Program-made: the position numbers and the translations under genes
Shown here: positions 44,606 through 52,439 of the stretch, one piece after another
Numbering within the stretch: the first letter of the stretch is position 1
Layout: each line of letters starts with the position of its first letter
Notes under the pieces: generated by a model
What the model was told of the DNA's origin: nothing
Database searches by the model: none
The model's input: only the letters and a program-made list of their open reading frames with translations
Assembly (NCBI GenBank): GCA_944472155.2
Contig: OX235275.1
Coordinates: 56,747,228-56,811,227 of the forward strand
Direction of reading: 5' to 3'
Length of the DNA: 64,000 bases
Origin: Trichobilharzia szidati
Lineage: Eukaryota > Platyhelminthes > Trematoda > Strigeidida > Schistosomatidae

Positions 44606-44865
44606 TTGATCTACACTATCACCATCATTGGTTAAAGTTTTATATATAAATCTATGTAAACTAGAGTAAAGCCTGAAGAAGACCTAACTGAAAACAGTAA
44701 TACTGTTCGCTTATATGTCTTCAATGAAATTTTGAGTAATTACTTGGTTTAAAAGTGAGACACATTAAGTTTTTATAGTGATTTTTCCTAAGCAATTTTC
44801 GTTTAACTTTTTATACAGAGAGCATAACTTTCTAAACTCTTACATCCCTACTATTCATATTGCAG

Positions 44866-44883
44866 TTATCTGAGTACATTCCT
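44866..44883 (+). CDS. Micro-exon gene, 18-nt exon
   Basis: CTATTCATATTGCAG precedes TTATCTGAGTACATTCCT and GTAAGT follows. Phase 1 is closed. Phase 2 gives Y-L-S-T-F and phase 0 gives LSEYIP. It is the last well-formed symmetric exon of the series. Confidence 0.52.
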
Positions 44884-44976
44884 GTAAGTATAATAAATTG
44901 ATATTACTTTCTTATTTTTCAATTTGGGAATCTTATATCTAAGTTAATTCAACCTGTTTATGATGTCAGTTGACAG

Positions 44977-45024
44977 GAGGTTCCGGAATCAGTGGACAGT
45001 GGTCAGAAAATTACATTTATATAG
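44977..45024 (+). CDS. Possible terminal exon of the micro-exon gene
   Basis: TATGATGTCAGTTGACAG offers acceptors at 44969 and 44976. From 44977, phase 0 reads EVPESVDSGQKITFI and stops at TAG (45022-45024), continuing naturally from LSEYIP. In phase 2 the frame stays open to a TGA about 170 bases on, through basic residues. With the 44969 acceptor, phase 2 stops at once. The phase-0 text is the most protein-like but needs one extra or different upstream splice choice, so the call is tentative. Confidence 0.3.
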   Translation, partial: EVPESVDSGQKITFI

Positions 45025-45199
45025 TTTTAAACTCAGGCAGTTGAAGTTTAAACAAAGTAAGTGTATGCATACAGTGGTAAAGGAGTTATGTAATAAGTAC
45101 GAGAGATGCGTAAGATGATGAGTGACTAATTAAAAAGGTAACAATGTACTGAGTTCAACTCAAGTCATAGAAACAAGGGACAAGCAAAATTACACTATT

Positions 45200-45775
45200 T
45201 TGATGTAGTTATGTTCTCTGAGCTGGATTGTTGCTTTATTTGCGAAGATCTCATTGCCGTACTAGGCGACATCTTCAAAATATACTTCAATTCGCTGAAG
45301 TGTGCTTTTAGATTTCTCCACGAGTTCATTGGTCATCTCTCTCGATGATCCTAAACGTGGTTGGTTGTCTTTGTGTGTTTTCACACCGTCTAGGCTACTT
45401 GTATTGGTACTGATTGTTCCTTTGACTTTAACTTTGACCCTTTGTGTGCGGGATTTCCTTCTTATCTATTGGTAGATTTTGTCAATGTCAATGTGTCTAT
45501 TGATTGAGGATTCACTGGTATAACAGACAGGCTTTTAAAAATTCAATAGAATTTTTGGTGTTTCTTCTGTCTAATATATGAACGTTGTCCCACCAGGAGA
45601 GGTGACTAGTAAACTCGTAGAGAAATCTAGTAGATCAATTCAGATTGAAGTAGGAGTGAAAGATGTTGCCTACTAGGTCAATGAAAGCTTCGCAAATAAA
45701 CCATCCAGCTCAGAGTACACAACCACATCAAAATCACCTATCTGAGCTATAAATCTTCTCCATCGTATCTAAAAT
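45200..45775. repeat. Family G inverted repeat, PLE-type terminus
   Basis: GATGTAGTTATGTTCTCTGA to TTTGCGAAGATCTCATTGCC at 45203-45270 is mirrored at 45660-45760 (TCAATGAAAGCTTCGCAAAT, CAGCTCAGAGTACACAACCA). The centre is not coding. The same ends occur at 16.4-16.53 kb. Confidence 0.65.
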
Positions 45776-45839
45776 TACACTATATCAGAGTAGGGGTGAT
45801 TTGTAAGCCAACAGTTACGCAATCAAGTGAAAGCAAGAG

Positions 45840-46545
45840 AATATTCAGTCACCAGGTGGGGAAAGAAAGACTGATAACTGCTTCTTTCTGAACATATATA
45901 TCGGGGTTTATTGGTTTCATGTAGACCACTTTGGCAAAGTTGAGGAGGACTGAACTATATTAGCCGTTGATAATTTTTAAAGATTTCCCAATGTCCAACT
46001 CATGACCCGTGCCGACGAGAAGTCTGGTTATGGCACTACTGTCAGCGCTTGTTACCTCGATTTGTTGGCGTTTTGGTCGATGTTTAGGAAAAAGAAGGTG
46101 TGCCCTACTTTCTATTCTCCCAGTTTAGCTGCTACCTCAGATACATGTGCATCGATGGCACGGTGGTTAGGACTCTCACCGACCATGCATATGGTCCAGG
46201 GTTCGATCCCCTGCCGATGCACACCTAGTATCTATGGTCGGCCTGCAAAATTTGGGCTACCGATATCACATGCTGAAAATTCCATACCTGTACCAAAAAT
46301 ACGGTGGGGAATCAAGCTGTAATAAAAAAAAGTGAATTTGTACACACAGTTAGAATTCCAATGAAGGCGGTTTCTGTCAACCTTCGATTGCATCAAAGAG
46401 AGTGTTGTCCGATAAACGGGAACCACCTTAGCTGCAGGATAGGTTCCGGTCAGTGAGGTATTCAACCTTCTGCTGACTATTCCAGCAATAAAGCAAGAAC
46501 AGCAGTTTTGCAGTTTAAAATAGTACAATCATTTATTTTTGTGGG
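45840..46545 (-). mobile_element. Penelope-like element interrupted by a B-type SINE
   Basis: The right part (46232-46528, minus) reads RRLNTSLTGTYPAAKVVPVY and LHWNSNCVYKFT, the entrance to the GIY-YIG domain. The left part (45890-46130, minus) has the later C-terminal blocks with SSARVMSWTLGNL. The SINE at 46147-46335 lies between, so it landed in the element. Degenerate. Confidence 0.55.
46147..46335 (+). repeat. SINE, B type, inserted in a PLE
   Basis: The head GTGCATCGATGGCACGGTGG through GGGTTCGATCCCCTGCCGAT has terminal stem GTGCATCG/CGATGCAC. The tail ATCTATGGTCGGCCTGC and GAATCAAGCTGTAATAAAA is nearly identical to 41460-41575. Confidence 0.75.
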
Positions 46546-46549
46546 CTGT

Positions 46550-47120
46550 TAGCAGCTTATGGGAAGCCAACGGAATAAATGATGGTACCATTTTATTCTG
46601 CAAAAACCATTGTTCTTGTTTCATTCAAATTCATTAGGAGGAATAAATGTATGGATATTCCTGCAGTATTATCACCTTTAACGTGGAGTTGAATGCTTCT
46701 CTTCCCCTGTAATCTGTTTATTTAATGAATTTCTGAGAATCGAAAATTCTTGACCAGTGCTCCTTTATAGTTAGTTTGGTGAAAAATATTAAAATGCAAA
46801 TATTTTACATTCCGTGTAAGCTTTCGGTAAATTGACGTCTAGAGAATGCCATCTTCCAGGAGATAAACGGTGATGTCAGTCTGATTAGATCTAAGCTAAT
46901 GTCTAAAAGTTTTTCTTAAGAAAGAAAATATCCACTAATTCCTAATTTGAAAGATGGTTTGCACATTTCCACTTTTAGATAATACAATCACAACTCTATC
47001 GAATTTAGATTCCTAGTTTCGCCTGAAATAAGTGGAATTTGTAAACATCTACGGCTGATAATTTCCTGAATGAGATCTTGAGTTTCATATATTCGCCAGG
47101 AGTTTTCTGATGATGATGAC
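46550..47120. other. No gene seen
   Basis: AT-rich. 46790-46870 (TTTTACATTCCGTGTAAGCT, GAATGCCATCTTCCAGGAGA) has the flavour of a PLE end, but I cannot support a match. Confidence 0.25.
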
Positions 47121-47129
47121 TCTTAGATA

Positions 47130-47380
47130 CTTTAGCTTTTGATCATGTTGTAGTGTAATAGCAGAAGGCAAGACACGAAGCCAAGGTATATTTTTCATTG
47201 ATCAAACCGCTGTTTATTTATATACAGTTTATATTCGTTAACCAATCACTGAGCGTATAATTTCGGCTTACATTGAACGACATGAAATAGAATGTTCAAA
47301 TATGCACAGCATTCTATTGCTAACGCAGTATTGAACTGTGTGAGAAAAGTATTCTGTCTCTAACAGCAAATTTAAAAAAA
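47130..47380. repeat. Repeat E
   Basis: TATACAGTTTATATTCGTTA, AACGACATGAAATAGAATGT and TTCTATTGCTAACGCAGTAT are the reverse complement of 25370-25490. A third scrap is at 47908-47950 (GTATTCTGTTGCTAATGCCG). Confidence 0.55.
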
Positions 47381-47384
47381 ATTC

Positions 47385-47905
47385 TTTTACGTTCCCAGTG
47401 GAACATAGGGCTTCAAGCTCGAGGCTTGAAATTTCAGTAGCAGTGGTGTTTACTTTTGCGGGATGGGTTTGCTAGCCTTATGCCCAACCTTCCCTCTTCG
47501 CCGGCCCTACCACGAACTTAGCGAGTTAAAGGAGTGCGTCAGTGGCCGAGGATCGAATCCCGCACCACATGCGTAGTCAGCAGATATTCTACCGCTGTGC
47601 TATCTACGCTCAGCAGTAGCCCTAACAGCGAATAGAATGTCCATATATATATATATATAGTGCATCGGCGGCACAATGGTTAGGACGCTCGCCGACCATG
47701 CACACGGTCTGGGGTTCGATTCCCGGCCGACGCACTTCCTTACTTCGCTAAGCCGGTAATAAAGCTGGTTAAGAGGAAAGGTTGGGATTGAGGCTAGCAA
47801 CCCCATCCTGTAAAAATAAACGTCGCTGCCACCGAAACTTCAAGCCCCTATCTTGAAGCCCCATATTCCACTGGGAACGTGAAGGAATAAAAAATACACA
47901 TATAT
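47385..47905. repeat. Two A-type SINEs, head-to-head
   Basis: 47390-47615 is a minus copy (CCCAGTGGAACATAGGGCTT to a mutated head). 47655-47895 is a plus copy (GCGGCACAATGGTTAGGACG, GGGTTCGATTCCCGG, tail CCTATCTTGAAGCCCCATAT). A (TA)n run at 47644-47658 lies between them. Confidence 0.72.
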
Positions 47906-47954
47906 AGTATTCTGTTGCTAATGCCGCATTGAACTTTGTGAATATATCAGAATC

Positions 47955-48825
47955 ATTATCTGTATCACAACACCACAGTTCAATCAGAAATAATCACCAG
48001 GAATTCTTTTGCTCAGGTGGTTTGCTTGCTGGCTACTGTCGCTTAGCTGTTTCTTCAACCATCAAGTTGTTTAGGAGGACACAAATCACACAGAAGAGAC
48101 TTGACTTCGTTTGAGAGAGTTCATAAGCGTCAGTAAGCACAGAATGTAGATCTTGTCTTCCTGGTGATCTATTGCAGTCATTCTATGATAAATTTAATTG
48201 TCAAGCGTTGATGAATAGCCTAACTTAATGACAACTTTGCAGAGTCAACTGACAGGATTCAATCAACATCAGTAATAACGAAGTTGATGGACATTGATGA
48301 CATTGCTCACTGCCAAGCGATCAACCAAAATTAGTTAGTTTACTCACTCGTCGAATATTTCACTACATATTTTACTTTGCCTATCAGAATACACGAAGAA
48401 ATGACGTTAACACTATTCTTTTTTTTCCACATTTCTCTCCACTATGTGCACAGGAATGTCGTACGGGATTACTTCCTCCGTTAGAAAAAGAAGAAGAGGA
48501 TTTCTAATGAATTTTGAAACAAAAGAACATTCACATTTCACTTGGACATTACTTGAAAAACTTTCGATAAACAATTTATGTTTTTATGCATTGTGATTAT
48601 TGACTCATTGAACGATCATAACTGTGTTACTTGAATGATTTCAACATTTTTTTTACATTACCTTGGTAATTGTGAATATATAGATTTGAATGTATTGTTG
48701 CATATCTCAGTGTCTTAAAAGTTCTTGGAGAATCCATTTTTTCGATGTGTGTTTCATATTGTGGTTATTTATCAAACATTTAGGCTTAATGGAATATTCC
48801 ATTAGAGGTAGAATTATATTTTGAT
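47955..48825. other. No gene seen
   Basis: One chance frame (47929-48114). No repeat family was recognised. Confidence 0.3.
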
Positions 48826-48925
48826 AGAATCACACAGTGTTGTTATACAGTAATATATACTGATGACCACCTTTCGAGCACAATTTGCCATCGCTACTCA
48901 GGCACTACTCACACAGCTTTCTTGC
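48825..48925. mobile_element. PLE terminal fragment, H2 family
   Basis: AGAATCACACAGTGTTGTTA, CAGTAATATATACTGATGAC and TTTCGAGCACAATTTGCC match 9330-9400. Confidence 0.55.
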
Positions 48926-49277
48926 TTCATTTATATACATGAGTAAAAGCTGATGATTAGACATTTGAATAAAATCAACATAAGATAAAGTACATTCAGG
49001 AATAATATTGGTATTATCAATCAAATACAATCGGATGGGAAATAAAATGCTTTCTTAGTAAAAATAAATAACTTGTTAGAATGTTATAGTGTGGAATTGA
49101 ATACATTTTAACATTTTGATTTGACGCTAGTAACTAGTGTGATGCGTCTAGTCCTCTCTTTGGTGCAGACTGAATTCTATCAGTCAGGTTGTAATGTGGC
49201 TACCATTCTAGGTAGCGCGCCATCACGGTGTACATAGTTTGTGATGATATTAGGTGGTTGGAGGCAATCGGCAGGAA

Positions 49278-49322
49278 GCCTTGGACCTAGGTTTCGTGCT
49301 AGTTGGCACTCGTCAGCAAGGC
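49278..49322 (-). ncRNA. Hammerhead ribozyme, type I, intact
   Basis: Reverse complement of the motif at 49425-49469 without a change: all core bases, stem I GCCTTG/CAAGGC and stem II GTGC/GCAC are kept. Confidence 0.72.
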
Positions 49323-49424
49323 GTATCTGCAACCTAGCTCAGTGGTAACGTTTCTGACTGCAGCACTGGGTGACGCGGGTTCGAATCTCAGAAGGGACAT
49401 GAGTTCCTTCAAGGTTGCAGATAC

Positions 49425-49469
49425 GCCTTGCTGACGAGTGCCAACTAGCACGAAACCTAGGTCCAAGGC
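49425..49469 (+). ncRNA. Hammerhead ribozyme, type I, intact
   Basis: Stem I GCCTTG (49425-49430) pairs with CAAGGC (49464-49469). Core CTGACGA is 49431-49437. Stem II is GTGC, loop CAACTA, GCAC. GAAA follows at 49452-49455. Stem III is the very short ACC-TA-GGT, and the predicted cleavage is after C49463 (GUC). Every invariant core base is present. A three-pair helix III is characteristic of minimal hammerheads of animal retroelements, which often act better as dimers. Confidence 0.8.
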
Positions 49470-49764
49470 TTCCTGCCGATTGCCTCCAACCACCTAATAT
49501 CATCACAAACTATGTACACCGTGATGGCGCGCTACCTAGAATGGTAGCCACATTACAACCTGACTGATAGAATTCAGTCTGCACCAAAGAGAGGACTAGA
49601 CGCATCACACTAGTTACTAGTGTCAAATCAAAATATCCACTACAGTCCTACAGGAGGTCAATCGCGAGCCCGAATAGCTCAGTGGTAACGTCTCTGACTG
49701 CAGCACTGGGTGACGCGGGTTCGAATCTCAGAAGGGACATGAGTTCCTTCAAGGTTGCAGATAC

Positions 49765-49809
49765 GCCTTGCTGACGAGTGCCAACTAGCACGAAACCTAG
49801 GTCCAAGGC
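49765..49809 (+). ncRNA. Hammerhead ribozyme, type I, intact (second unit)
   Basis: Identical to 49425-49469 and exactly 340 nt downstream. Predicted cleavage is after C49803. A transcript cut at both sites would release one 340-nt unit (49464-49803) that starts with CAAGGC and contains the tRNA-like head. Confidence 0.8.
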
Positions 49810-49924
49810 TTCCTACCGATTGCCTCCAACCACCTGACATTTTAACATTATCTATTATCCTCCTCTCATTTAACTGGTGGTAATAATATCTTCCATATCT
49901 CTGGTATTTGCGTTGAGTCATTTC

Positions 49925-50835
49925 TGTCGCATGTGCTTGGTGGAGAGTCGATGAACAAGGATTCAGTAATCAATCTGTTTCTCCACCTACCTATATTACT
50001 TCTTAGAATTCTGACTCTGTCCCACTCACTTCATTGTGTGGTTGTGTGTTAATTCATGCAGTGCAATTGTTGAGCTGTTTTCTAAATTACTTATCTTCGT
50101 GGGTTGGGTCAGCCATTCTTACCTCAGCTAAATTCTTATGTTCTGATAATCTGACTACTCTTGATCTACTGGTTTGACTGACCTATGTAGTTGACCTCAC
50201 TCACAGTCATTGCAAGGTATTTTGTAAATTATATTATTTTGTTTAATTGGATCCACCGGGTCCTTTAGCCTACAGAGCTTGTCTCTCAGTATACTCATTT
50301 ATATAAACGAAGCAAGGAAGTTATGGGAGTACCTTTGTGGTGAGAGCTGTCTGCAAGCCAAAATTGTAGACAACAATTTCCGTCAATGTTTTCGCCACGA
50401 ATCGGGGTCATGAGAAAATCAATTACAAAGTTTAACGTGGAAGAGCTCACCAGCCAATCACAGAAGACTTAATGTGGGCGGATACGATTCGCAGATATAT
50501 GGCTTAACCTTACTAGAAACGGGAACAAGCGGTACAGAAAAACCTTCAGCAAGAAAACAGCCAATCAGAAGACGTTGCTTCTCTGCTAACAATAACGCCA
50601 ATAATGGTGTACATAAAAATTTATAAATATCTGTCGATTTTCTCAATAAAAAACAGTTACCTGACCCTTGTCTTCTGTTGCTACACCTTGATATTACGGA
50701 CTATGGACAATAAATTGTGCTCGAAAAGTGGTTATCCGTAAATATTACTGTATAACTACACTGTTTGATTTATCAAAATAAAGTTTTTCCCATAATGGAG
50801 TTACACTCTGCCACAGTGTTCAAGTTTTTCCCTTA
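49925..50835 (-). mobile_element. Penelope-like element fragments
   Basis: 50080-50300 on the minus strand matches the VEPLKQNNLVHLIPCNVCQV to YIGQ region of 13.6-13.8 kb (TGACCTATGTAGTTGACCTC, GGATCCACCGGGTCCTTTAG). 50690-50830 is an H2-type terminus (GTGCTCGAAAAGTGG, CCCATAATGGAGTTACACTC). The sequence between (50300-50680) has no clear identity. Confidence 0.62.
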
Positions 50836-50839
50836 TAAT

Positions 50840-51555
50840 ATTGGTAACATACTATTCTATAGAACTGGGATGATTAAGTTCTTTGTATTCGGTTTAACTG
50901 ACAAACAGAACTCAAATGGATTTAAAGCAATCGGTTCACTTTGCACAAAACTATTTACTCCTTATTGACTAAGATGATTATTTGTTCAACACTGAAATCG
51001 ACCACATGAGGTGCTTGCTGGCTAGCCGATGTGGGGTGATATAAACACCGAATAACAGCAGTTTCATTCGTTTTGCAGCGATCTTATCATCTGCATGCTC
51101 GGTTTTACTCAGCTCAGAAGGCTATCGATCGAATCAGTTGAAACCATCTGATTTCTAGCCAGCTACTCGAGCCTACTGGCAACGCTATAAAGTAATTCGC
51201 AATTTCCAGTTTGAACAATTTAACAGCGGTAAACTCTTACCCCACTTTCCATTGGAAACCAAATCATACACAGAGCAGTGTGTCATCTACTTGTTACTAT
51301 AAATGATTATTAGGAAATTAAGTGTATTTGCATAGAACTACATACTACTGATTCATTGAGATGAGTAGTTTTATATGATTCATATTAACCAGAAGTAATC
51401 AATTATTGGCTTGACAGTGCTTACCAAGGAAGAAACTTTCGAGTGGTCGCTTCACGGGACGATACTGCATGACAGTCTCGTCATGCAAAAGGCAGAGATA
51501 GGTGTGTTCTGTTGGCCTGAAAACCAATATCCAGTCCATGGGTGTACCATTTTGT
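50840..51555. other. No gene seen
   Basis: Chance frame 50765-50968 only. The last 100 bases before the rRNA piece show no rRNA spacer features I can recognise. Confidence 0.25.
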
Positions 51556-51560
51556 GAATA

Positions 51561-52096
51561 AACTGGTTGATCCAGCCAGTAGTCATATATGCTAGTCTCA
51601 GAGATTAAGCCTTAAAACGGTGAAACCACGGATGGCTGATTAAATCAGCTATGGTTCCTAAGATCATACACACTACGTAGGTAACTGCTACAGCTAATAT
51701 ATGCAATTATTCCCATACCCGCAAAGGAACGGGTGCATTTATGAGAATAGAACCAACCGGGAGCAGTTTCGGCTGTATCTGTTGACATCTGTGGTGATTC
51801 TGGATAACTTTAATGATCGCAGTCGGCGTTGTATCGGCGACGGATTCTTCAAATGTCTGCTATATATATTTGTTGGTAGGTGATCTGCCTACCATGATAA
51901 TAACGGGTGACGGGGAATCAGAGTTCGATTCCGAAGAGGGAGCATTAGAAATGGCTAACACATCCAAGAAAAGCAGCAGGCACAAAAATTACCCACTTCC
52001 GGCACGGGGAGGTAGTGACGAAAAAAACGATAACGGGATTCAGTTGAGGCTCCGTAATTCGAATGAGTACAATCCAAATCTTTTGACGAGGATTCA
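51561..52096 (+). pseudogene. 18S rRNA gene fragment, diverged 5' part
   Basis: It opens with CTGGTTGATCCAGCCAGTAG (universal CTGGTTGATCCTGCCAGTAG with one change) and GTCTCAGAGATTAAGCC. Further on are TGACGGGGAATCAGAGTTCG, GAGGGAGCATTAGAAATGGC, TTACCCACTTCCGGCACGGG, GAGGTAGTGACGAAAAA and GAATGAGTAC. The order is that of the first part of eukaryotic 18S rRNA, but substitutions and indels break conserved helices and it stops after GACGAGGATTC. The open frame at 51813-52211 is a by-product. It lies outside any rDNA array and is probably a retro-inserted or recombined remnant. Confidence 0.9.
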
Positions 52097-52139
52097 AAGT
52101 AGTAAACTACAATCAAAATATTCTAGAATAATCATCATT

Positions 52140-52410
52140 AACAGTATTGCTGTATCAGTTAGAGAACCATTGAAAACCAGGGAGTACTGGACAGCTGCTG
52201 TTTCATCCTAGTTTGAGAATCATCGGTATTACGAGCTTGCCTTGTAACCGGGAGGTCCTGGGTTCGAATCCCAGTGGGTGCGTACTGCCGATGATTCTCA
52301 AACTAGGATGAAACAGCAGCTGTCCAGTACTCCCTGGTTTACAATGGTTCTCTAACTGATATCAGTCCGTGATCAACTCGTAAAACATAACTAATCCTTA
52401 CAAACCAAAC
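52140..52410. repeat. T-type repeat folded as a palindrome, hammerhead near consensus
   Basis: 52150-52225 (TAGAGAACCATTGAAAACCA, CAGCTGCTGTTTCATCCTAG) is the reverse complement of 52287-52360. Between lies the tRNA-like head (CTTGCCTTGTAACCGGGAGG, GGGTTCGAATCCC). The plus hammerhead at about 52282-52329 has stem I GTACTG/CAGTAC, stem III ACAG/CTGT and GAAA. However, CTGATGA has become CCGATGA and stem II is weak. Confidence 0.75.
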
Positions 52411-52439
52411 TTTAGAAAAGTATTGCTGTAGTTAAATAC

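Larger units (their letters stand above)
11860..45024 (+). other. Candidate micro-exon gene (MEG), whole span
   Basis: A signal-peptide exon is followed by AG...GT-bounded exons of 6-37 nt over about 33 kb: 11860-11935, 15630-15638, 20380-20400, 24612-24648, 27694-27702, 30934-30942, 33879-33890, 37390-37395, 39535-39555, 42250-42270 and 44866-44883, with a possible terminal exon at 44977. MEGs of schistosomes are known to make small secreted proteins whose exons, mostly multiples of three, can be skipped to vary the product. The first four exons read without a stop as signal peptide, SGH, DTVHVGS, GLDDISHEPSPP. The 37-nt exon changes phase from 1 to 2, and all later candidates stay open in phase 2. 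The long introns are full of LINE, PLE and SINE copies. The exon count, order and terminus are inferred from splice sites and frame only. I cannot assign a numbered MEG family. Confidence 0.6.
49114..49845. repeat. D-type hammerhead repeat locus: inverted copy plus tandem 340-bp units
   Basis: Left arm 49114-49334 is a minus-strand unit. Right arm 49413-49633 is its near-identical reverse complement. On the plus strand a 340-bp period is exact: TAGCTCAGTGGTAACG starts at 49335 and 49675, and the hammerheads start at 49425 and 49765. Each unit has a tRNA-like head (A-box TAGCTCAGTGGTAACG, B-box GGGTTCGAATCTC), then the hammerhead, then the body. Schistosome satellite/SINE-like repeats of about this size with hammerheads are known; this locus fits that class. 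Confidence 0.85.

Noticed and set aside
45037..45056. 20-nt exon before GTAAGT at 45057
   Set aside because: Weak pyrimidine tract, non-symmetric length, and competition with the proposed terminal exon.
48453..48459. 7-nt exon GAATGTC before GTACGG
   Set aside because: Length not symmetric, donor weak, and position outside the likely gene span.
49114..49845. CRISPR-like array
   Set aside because: Repeats are 340 bp with internal tRNA-like and ribozyme parts, in a eukaryotic setting; no spacers.
51813..52211. 132-codon open frame as a protein gene
   Set aside because: It lies inside the 18S rRNA fragment and runs on into a T-type repeat.
52227..52285. tRNA-Thr gene in the T-type repeat
   Set aside because: It resembles tRNA-Thr(UGU), but it is embedded in a dispersed repeat with a hammerhead and the anticodon stem has mismatches.
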